Shown piece by piece: positions 57,242 to 64,000 of a stretch of 64,000 nucleotides of DNA. The number at the start of each line of letters is the position of its first letter. Within the stretch, counting starts at the first letter, position 1. The notes below the pieces were generated by a model that searched no databases, was not told the origin of the DNA, and worked only from the letters and a program-made list of their open reading frames with translations. The position numbers were made by a program, and so were the translations under genes. The stretch comes from Lepus europaeus (taxonomy: Eukaryota > Chordata > Mammalia > Lagomorpha > Leporidae): contig NC_084850.1 in the NCBI RefSeq assembly GCF_033115175.1, forward strand, positions 806,001 to 870,000, written 5' to 3'.

Positions 57242-57282
<41 letters not shown>

Positions 57283-57915
57283 ATCTTCCATTTGCTGCTT
57301 CAGTCCCCAAATGGCTACAACGCCCAGGGCTGGGTCAGACCGGAGTTAGGAAGTGTTGTGGAGCAGAATTCTAAGCACAGGCTCAAACATGGCATGCAGC
57401 ATGCTAAGGTTTACTTAGAAAGTAAGAAGAATACACGGGCGCCTGAGGGCGTCATTCAGGGAGAGTGAGCTAGGAAAGGGAAAAAGGGAGAACTCATACC
57501 CTGCTCTGCTCGTCCCAGGTCCACAAGCTGAGAAAAGTAAAGGCTTGCCCCTTCACTGGGCTTTTATTGGCTTCAAAAAAGGGGCGTGGTTCCATCGTAT
57601 CCCCCCACCCCCACCCAGGTCCCAGGTGAAGGGAGGTGCATCTTGGGTCATCTGATTGCTGCTAGGATTACATGGGTGGGGTAGGTGTGGGCTGTAGCCC
57701 ATGAACTTAATCTGTCTCCCTGAGTTTTCCCACTTCGAACGGGGAGCTTCTTCCAGGTCTCCCACATGGGTGGCAGGGGCCCAAGCACTTGGGCCATCCT
57801 CTGCTGTGTTCCCAGGTGCATTGGCAGGGAGCTGGATGGAGAGTGGATCAGCTGCAACTCGAACCAGCACTCTTATAGGATGCCAGGAACCCACTGAGCC
57901 ACAATGCCAAAGCCC
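57225..57915 (-). repeat. C-repeat SINE interrupted by an LTR-like fossil
   Basis: The SINE starts at tacatttattttacttatttg with a (GA)n run at 57248-57278, breaks at 57353, and resumes at 57733 (gagcttcttccaggtctccc) to end near 57915. Confidence 0.85.
57354..57732 (-). mobile_element. Solo-LTR-like fossil, antisense
   Basis: A 379-bp insert begins TGTTGTGG and ends TTTTCCCA on the plus strand, so it has TG...CA ends. On the minus strand a CCAATAAAAGCC polyadenylation signal (about 57563-57574) lies in the middle, followed by a pyrimidine-rich U5-like part, which fits an LTR. No internal retroviral sequence and no clean target duplication are visible. It inserted into a lagomorph-specific SINE, so it is younger than that SINE. 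Family not identified; ERV1-like is a guess. Confidence 0.6.
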
Positions 57916-58020
57916 TCTCGTCTACTTGCAGAGAACTTTCCTGGTTTGGGAGGTTTTGCTTCTGACCAGAGCAGTGGGGAGAGGATAACTTTTCAATAAA
58001 TGAAGCTATGTCAATGGAAT

Positions 58021-58165
58021 ACCCACATGGAGGGAAAAAAAACCATTTTATGTAAACCTCTATTCAAGCATAGCATACAGAAGGAAAAAGTGTACAGATG
58101 ACCAAGGTGTAGTGAATGAATTTTCCCAAAGTGAACAAATCCACATCACCCAGAACCCAAGTCAA
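58021..58165 (-). mobile_element. L1M 3' UTR fragment
   Basis: ttatgtaaacctctattcaa, aaagtgtacagatgaccaag and acaaatccacatcacccaga follow the old L1M 3' UTR. The rest of 57916-58020 is unassigned. Confidence 0.5.
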
Positions 58166-58532
58166 GCGGTGGACCATCAGGGGCAGGGCTTGTGTGCTCT
58201 GGACACTGGCAGCCCGCATCGCAGTGCCTGTTCCAGTTCTGGCTTCACTGCTGGCTCCAGCTTCCTGCTGATGTGCACCCTCGGAGGCAGCAGGCGACAG
58301 CTCAAGTGCTGGGGTCCCTGCCACGCATGTGGGACACCTGGCTTGGGCCTGGCCTAGCCTGAGCTGTTATGGAGGCATTTGGGGAGTGAACCACTGGATC
58401 AGAGACCTCTGTCTGCGTCTGTCTCTGTCTCTCTACCTCTCAAAGAAAACAATCAAAGCCAAGATTACAAAGGAAAAACAAGAAACAAAATATGAGATGC
58501 CCGTTAGGGCTGGCGCTGTGGCAAAGCAGCTT
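58166..58532 (+). repeat. C-repeat SINE and a truncated SINE head
   Basis: 58166-58445 is an old plus copy. At 58508-58532 only the head of another copy (ggctggcgctgtggcaaagc) is present; it stops abruptly where the retroviral fossil begins. Confidence 0.75.
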
Positions 58533-59641
58533 AGATGAAGGGGACCTTACCAGGTGCTACTGAGCACGGCTACCTCCGTGAATTAGGATCAAACCGCTGC
58601 CTCTCGAGTCTTCACAAGTGAACTCAAAGCCCCCCCTGATGACTCCTGTAAGCCAATCCGAGACCTTAAGTACCTCTTCAACGCAGAAAGATAAGTAAGG
58701 CCTTTGCTCTCCTCACATCAGGACTGCTGCCCCTTAAGGCAGACGTGCTGCACCTGCCTCTCTTGATTCTCTCTGGGAACTGTTATTAACAATAAAACTC
58801 CTAATGGGCTCTTCTATTATAACTCTATGCTCAACCTAAATGGCTTTATAATCTACATAAGGGTAGCCTATCACCACCACTGTCTGGGAGTCTCTAAGAT
58901 ACGTTCTTTTCACCTTAAGGGGTACTCTATTCGCAACTGGTTTGCTCCAGTTTTGCCTTTGCTAATTAACAAACTTCTATGTTTCAGAATTCGACTTCTG
59001 GGAGTAACTGACTATACAGGGGACACAGCCATGGGCGGTGACGGAGACTGCTCCAGCTCACAAAGCGACTTTGTTAGGATAGACAGAGACTTCCAGACCC
59101 TAGACAGGCAGGGCCTGCACTACGCCGCTCATAAGCAGGAAGCAGCTATAGAAGATGTGATGAGTCTACGCCCTTAAACATCCCCTAGGATTAAGCGAAT
59201 GGAGTCTCTGAGGGGGAATGATGTAGGCAGCATACAGGATAAAACTGGTGAGGTTTCTGAGCTGGAAGACCACGCCTTCACCACGCCCCTGTGTGACTCA
59301 TGCCCCTACCTGACCACACCTGGGTGCCCACCTGCCAATCAGGCTAATTAACCACTCCCTTTTGGAAGCGGATTAAAAACCTGGGACGAGGTGTGCCCAG
59401 CCCTCTCTCTCCTTTCCTTGGCCTTTCACCAGTGCGCGGCTGGCTGTGGCCCTGCGCCTCCATGGCGTGGCCTCCAGGCCACCCGCTCCATGCTCCCTGG
59501 CCTAGGTGCTCCTCCACGTGGCTGGCTCCTGGTGCTCGGTATGAACCCAGATCTACCCCTCTCTTAGGCCCTAACTCTCCTATGCATTTCTCTCACTGAA
59601 TAAAAGCTTACAAATGTGTAAAAAAAAAAAAAAAAAAAAAA
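58533..59641 (+). mobile_element. Endogenous retrovirus fossil, 3' part with LTR and poly(A) tail
   Basis: A 3'-terminal piece of an LTR retroelement. About 690 bp of internal 3' sequence runs up to a purine-rich stretch (agggggaa, 59211-59218). The LTR then begins TGATGTAGG at 59219 and includes a TATA-like attaaaaac near 59364 and AATAAA at 59599-59604. It stops at about 59619 and passes straight into an A-run of about 21. It is broken, lacks gag, pol and a 5' LTR, and has several breaks in the little coding sequence left. Family not identified; it may be class I-like. The A-run suggests that a polyadenylated transcript was reinserted by L1 machinery. Confidence 0.7.
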
Positions 59642-59644
59642 GAG

Positions 59645-60671
59645 CTAAAGCTAGACAATGGCTTTGTTCGTCTCCAGATTCTGGAATACTGTTTGTTCAG
59701 AGGGAGCCTTTACCTCTTTGGCTATACTGCTGGAATACATTTGCTCATTGTTTATTTAGAGTTGTTGCACTTGTGTTCAAAACTCGGAGTTCTTCCCCAG
59801 GTTTCTTTTTGTACTCTTTAGTAGCTTGGGGTATTAAATTTATTGTTGCTTTTGCCAAATGAATTAGAGGATTTCCATATTTTTTATAGACTGGACTAGT
59901 TTAAATGATGTTAGCATTATTTCCTTTTTAAAAAAGATTTATTTATTTAATTGAAAGGCAGAATTACAGAGATGGAGAGCAGAGGCAGAGAGAGGTGTTC
60001 CATCTGCTGGGTCACTCCTCAAATGTCCAGCAATGGCCAGGGCTGGGCCAGGCAGAAGCGAGGAGCCAGGAGCTTCTTCTGGGTCTCCCACATGGATACA
60101 AGGACTTGGGCCATCTTCTACTGGTTTCCCAGGCACATTAGCAGAGAGCTGGATCGGAAGTGGAGCAGCCAAGACTCGAACTTTTGTATTTATAATTGTT
60201 ACTATTTTATAGTTTTTATTTTATTCATCTCATTTTTTTTTTGACAGGCAGAGTGGTTAGTGAGAGAGAGAGAGAGAGAGAAAGGTCTTCCTTTTTGCCG
60301 TTGGTTCACCCTCCAATGGCCGCTGCGGCCGGCACATTGTGCTCATCCGAAGCCAGGAGCCAGGTGTTTCTCCTGGTCTCCCATGCGGGTGCAGGGCCCA
60401 AGCACTTGGGCCATCCTCCACTGCCTTCCCAGGCCATAGCAGAGAGCTGGCCTGGAAGAGGGGCAACCGGGATAGAATCCGGAGCCCTGACCGGGACTAG
60501 AACCCGGTGTGCTGGCACCGCAAGGCGGAGGATTAGCCTGTTAAGCCACGGCGCCGGCCTCATCTCAGTTTTTAATTGCTATCCTCCCATTCTTTTCCCC
60601 ACCGTTGGTCTCTTCTGCTGTTCTTTTTTCTGGTTTTCCTTGATTTCATCCATCCTCCTCTTTTCTTTTCT
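59645..60671 (-). mobile_element. L1 ORF2-region fragment with SINE insertions
   Basis: 59645-59931 (tttgccaaatgaattagagg, gatgttagcattatttcctt), 60181-60232 and 60560-60671 (ctgttcttttttctggtttt) match antisense L1. They are separated by minus SINEs at 59932-60180 and 60233-60559. The second SINE has flanking TCATCTCA copies (60225-60232 and 60560-60567). Confidence 0.7.
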
Positions 60672-60759
60672 AAGATTTATTTATTTTATTGAAAAACAGA
60701 TTTACAGAGAGAGAGAGAGAGATTTTTTTAAAGCTTTATTTATTTGAAAGTCAGAGTTG

Positions 60760-60809
<50 letters not shown>

Positions 60810-61322
60810 TCTTCCATCTGATGGTTCACTTCCCAATTGGCCACAATGGCCGGAGCTGGGCTGATCCAGAGCCAGGAGCCAGGAGCCTCTTTCAGGTCTC
60901 TCACGCAGGTGCAGGGGCCCAAGGACTTGGTCTATCTTCTACTGCTTTCCCCAGCCATAGCAGAGAGCTGCATCAGAAGTGGAGTAGCCAGGGCTCAAAC
61001 CAGTGTCACATGGGATGCCAGCACTTCAGGCAGCTTTACCTGCTGTGCCACACTGCTGGCCCTGAGAGATATTTTTCAACTGTTGGTTTACTCCTCAAAT
61101 GCCTACAATGGCCCAGGCTGGGTCAGGTCAAAAGCAGTTGCCTGGAACTCTATGTGGGTCTCCCATGTGAGTGGTGGGGACCCAAGCACTTGAGCCACCA
61201 GCAGCTGCCTCCCAGGGTGTGCATTAGCAGGGAGCTGGGGTGGAGAGTGGTGCCAGGACTTGAACCAGGCACTCTGATATGGGGTGTGGGCATCTCAACT
61301 TCTAAGGCAAATACCCACTTCT
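60672..61322 (-). repeat. Minus-orientation C-repeat SINEs
   Basis: A tail fragment at 60672-60722, a complete copy at 60730-61062 with (GA)n at 60762-60806, and an older copy at 61066-61322. Confidence 0.8.
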
Positions 61323-61975
61323 CATTTCAATTCTGTTTTGAAAACTTATGCTGCAGAAAAATTGAAAAAATAGTACAACAATTAGTTTTATCCATGTAAC
61401 AGTATACTATTTGGAAATGAAATATGGGGCCAGTATTTTGGTGTAGTGGGTAAAGCTGCCACCTACAGTGCACACATCCCATGTGGGCCCCAGTTCAAAT
61501 CCCGGCTGCTCCACTTCCGATCCAGCTCTCTGCTATGGCCCAGGAAAGCAGGAAAGATGGCCCAAGCACTTGGGTCTTTGCACCGCCTGGGAGACCCAGA
61601 AGAAGCTCCTGGCTACAGCCTGGCCCCGGGGATGGAAGATCTCACTCGCTCTCTCTGTCTGTAACTCTGCCTTTCAAGCAAATAAAATAAATCTTTTTAA
61701 ACAATGGAGTGAAATACTGATGCACCTTACAACATGGACGAACCTCATGCTAGGTGAAGAAAAGCCAGAAGCAAAAGGCTGCATTTGAGATGATCTCACT
61801 CCTCGTGAAAGCTCAGAATAGCAGCAAGGAGCCCCGTGGGGCCCTGGGCTGGGGCAGGGGTGTGCACGGTGCACTTCTCTTCCGGGTGATGGTTGTATGA
61901 CATTGTAAACCTACTTCCAGCCATGTAGTGTCTGAACACTTCAAGGTGGCTAATACGATGGCTTTATGTTTTTGG
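61323..61975 (+). mobile_element. Sense L1M 3' UTR split by a SINE
   Basis: 61370-61425 (cagtatactatttggaaatg) continues at 61702-61975 (caacatggacgaacctcatg, gaaaagccagaagcaaaagg, ggtgatggttgtatgacatt). The plus SINE at 61426-61701 interrupts it. Confidence 0.65.
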
Positions 61976-61984
61976 TAGTATGCG

Positions 61985-62145
61985 GTACAGCATTGTGGCA
62001 GCCCTGGCCATTGAGGCCATTTGGAGAACGAACCAATGGATGGAAACGCGTGCTTGCGCTTGCTCTCTCTCTAACTCTAACTCTAACTCTAACTCTAACT
62101 CTAACTCTAACTCTAACTCTAACTCTGCATTTCCAATAAAGGAAG
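61985..62145 (+). repeat. 3' part of a C-repeat SINE with an expanded hexamer
   Basis: The SINE body (tggccattgaggccatttgg, gaacgaaccaatggatgg) leads into CTCTAA repeats and then gcatttccaataaa, the normal SINE tail. Confidence 0.8.
62069..62126. repeat. (CTCTAA)n microsatellite
   Basis: About nine uninterrupted hexamers, with no variation visible. It sits where C-repeats normally carry ctctgtaactctgc, so it probably arose by slippage of the taactc unit. Confidence 0.95.
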
Positions 62146-63041
62146 AAAAACACAGCACACCTATCCCTGAGCACCTGCGTGACCTTTATCCAGGTGCACC
62201 GGTTGCTGCGTGTGGCTGCATTTGCCAGCAGTCACCAGGGTATTTTTACCATCTTCTCCATTTGCACGGCTGCTCTCACGCGTCTTTTTATTTTGCCTGT
62301 CTCATCTGATTATAACCAGAACACATGGCCAGATTTGGAGTTTGTGCAGATTTGTTTGTTGCCAAATACAAAGGAGAAGTGTCCATGCCCACAGCCCAGC
62401 TGGGAGTATTCGGCAGAGCCAAGGCTGCTCCTCCCTGAGCCAGAGGGCTGTGCTGGGAGCTCCTCAAGCGACTCTCACCATTCGAATCTCATCTTATCTC
62501 ACTGCAGCCCGGAACCAAGCCTGGACCTCCAAGCAGGGCAAAACTCCTAGGCTGCACTGACCATTCATTTACTATCTCAACGCGATAATAAACTATGTCA
62601 GAATACGGACAATATATATGCACAGCTTAAGGAATAAAAATAAACCGTGCACACGGATGGAAACAGACATTCCCATGCAATTATTATTTATGAAACCTGA
62701 GGAGAGAAAGCCCTGCAGCCCTGAGAGTGCTGAAATGACAACACAGATGGAAGCAGTAGTTAAAAAAAGAAAAGAAAGATTCTTCCTCCAATGGAACATT
62801 AGGCCCACGTGGTTTGACAGAAACTCTCCCAACTGTGCAAAGCAGGGCTGCTGTCCAATTCTGTCAGATCTTCATATTAACCACACAGAGACTGGACATG
62901 CAAGGCCAGTTGTAGGTCCATTCCAGGCTTGAAAACAAAATAAAAAAAATACAAAATCCTAGCAAAGCAGATCCAAATGTGTATCAAAGTCTGTGGATGC
63001 CAGTAATGCGAGGGTGGTTACTATTAGAACATCTATGAATG
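62146..63041. other. Unassigned intergenic sequence
   Basis: About 900 bp, largely unique and AT-moderate. The open frames at 62179-62560 and 62618-62932 have no recognisable family. No RNA gene is seen. Confidence 0.4.
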
Positions 63042-63291
63042 GGCCGGCACTGTGGTGCAGCTGGTTAAAGCCCCAGCCTGCTGTGCCAGCATCCCATGTG
63101 GGTGCTGGTTCGAGTTCCAGCTGCTCCTCTTTTGATCCAGCTCCCTGCTATGGCCTGGGAAAGCAGTAGAAGATGGCCCAAGTCCTTGGGCCCCTGCACC
63201 CACATGGGAGACCCGAAAGAAGCTCCTGGCTTCGGATCAGCTCAGCTCCGGCCGTTGCTGCCATCTGGGGAGTGAACCAGCAGAATAGAAG

Positions 63292-63337
<46 letters not shown>

Positions 63338-63709
63338 CTCTGCCTTTCAAGTAAATAAATAAATTTTTAAAAAAGAATTATTTTACTTGAAAGGCAGAGG
63401 TACAGAGAGGCAGAGGCAGAGAGAGAGGTCTTCCATCAGCTGGTTCACTCCCCAGATGGCCGCAACGGCTGGAGCTGCACTGATCCAAAGCCAGGAGCCA
63501 GGAGCTTCTTCCAGGTCTCCCATGCAGGTGTAGGGGCCCAAGGACTTGGGCCATCTTCTACTGCTTTCCCAGGCCACAGCAGGGAGCTGGATCAGAAGTG
63601 GAGCAGCTGGGACTAGAACCGGCACCCATATGGGATGCCGGCGCTTCAGGCCGGGGCGTTAACCAGCTGCGCCACAGTCTCGGCCCCAGTAAAAGAATTC
63701 TTAAAAAAA
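63042..63709. repeat. Nested inverted pair of C-repeat SINEs
   Basis: The outer plus copy starts at 63042 (gggccggcactgtggtgcag) and its tail continues to 63709. The inner minus copy occupies 63380-63690. Outer duplication ATCTATGAATG is at 63031-63041 and 63710-63720. Inner duplication AAAAGAATT is at 63371-63379 and 63691-63699. Confidence 0.95.
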
Positions 63710-63720
63710 ATCTATGAATG

Positions 63721-64000
63721 TCTTTCAACACAAGAACATTTTAAAGGAAAAACAGAATGGTCATCTCATGGGGTTCAGAGAAAGTATTCATAAACTTATT
63801 CATAACCAAACCTCTTAATGAACTGGAAATAGAAACAAGCTTCCTAGAGTTGAGCAACTCAGGCGTCATTGGATTAATAAGGAAATGCCAGAAGCATTTT
63901 CTTTAGAATCAAGCATTTTCTTTAGAATTAGCCCACTCCCAGGGCCTCTGTCCAAGCTTGCTCCTGGAGGTGCTAGCAACACAGTGTGAAAAAAAAAAAT
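63721..64000. other. Window end, unassigned
   Basis: AT-rich unique sequence with a short local repeat (agcattttctttagaat at about 63892-63930). No gene is recognised. Confidence 0.4.

Noticed and set aside
58827-59177. Host gene at the 116-codon open frame
   Set aside because: It lies just before the purine-rich stretch and LTR of the retroviral fossil and has no host domain. It is treated as part of that broken element.
62069-62126. Interstitial telomere repeat
   Set aside because: The unit is CTCTAA (TTAGAG), not CCCTAA, and it lies exactly in the variable part of a C-repeat SINE. SINE slippage explains it better.
42982-63709. Repeated 20-30-bp motifs resembling a CRISPR array
   Set aside because: They are conserved segments of dispersed SINEs in both orientations and at irregular spacing, in a mammalian genome.
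42982-64000. PDZD4 exons downstream of L1CAM
   Set aside because: PDZD4 is the expected next gene in mammals, but I see no PDZ-coding exon on either strand. It probably lies beyond the window.

Overview
The window is mammalian X-chromosome DNA, almost certainly from a lagomorph (rabbit or hare). Two observations support this. The order and orientation ARHGAP4 (3' end, +), AVPR2 (-), L1CAM (+) is the conserved Xq28-type cluster read in reverse. The intergenic DNA is packed with lagomorph C-repeat SINEs: about 70 full or partial copies with a tRNA-like head, a 'gatccagctccctgct' body, a CT-rich stretch and an AAATAAATAAAT tail. I worked from the sequence and remembered protein families only; no database search was possible.

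Layout. 1-910: last coding exon and 3' UTR of ARHGAP4. 1916-3666: the three coding exons of the vasopressin V2 receptor AVPR2 on the minus strand, with a 108-bp tandem duplication covering the acceptor of its last intron. 3667-19400: divergent intergenic spacer, SINE-rich, built on one old minus-strand L1 (about 6780-14640) that is broken up by SINEs, a mariner-type MITE and a 5'-truncated RPL32 processed pseudogene. 19400-20700: CpG island and non-coding first exon of L1CAM, whose donor is at 20391. 20391-29220: SINE-poor intron 1. 29337-41129: L1CAM coding exons, 1256 codons plus stop when both neuronal microexons (15 and 12 nt) are included; every junction keeps phase. 41130 to about 42310: L1CAM 3' UTR. 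42900-64000: SINE/L1-rich intergenic DNA that holds an uninterrupted DUXA-like double-homeobox reading frame (minus strand, 53988-54536), an antisense solo-LTR-like fossil inside a SINE, and the poly(A)-tailed 3' end of a broken endogenous retrovirus fossil.

How it works together. AVPR2 and L1CAM are neighbours, not partners: the first is the renal Gs-coupled water-balance receptor, the second the neuronal Ig/FN3 adhesion molecule. L1CAM shows its neuronal programme in the DNA: two near-identical RE1/NRSE silencer cores just after the signal-peptide exon, a paired-class homeodomain dimer site in the next intron, and two microexons.

The points most worth following up are the in-frame 108-bp duplication in AVPR2, the intact DUXA-like frame between two nearly identical repeat copies, and the doubled RE1.
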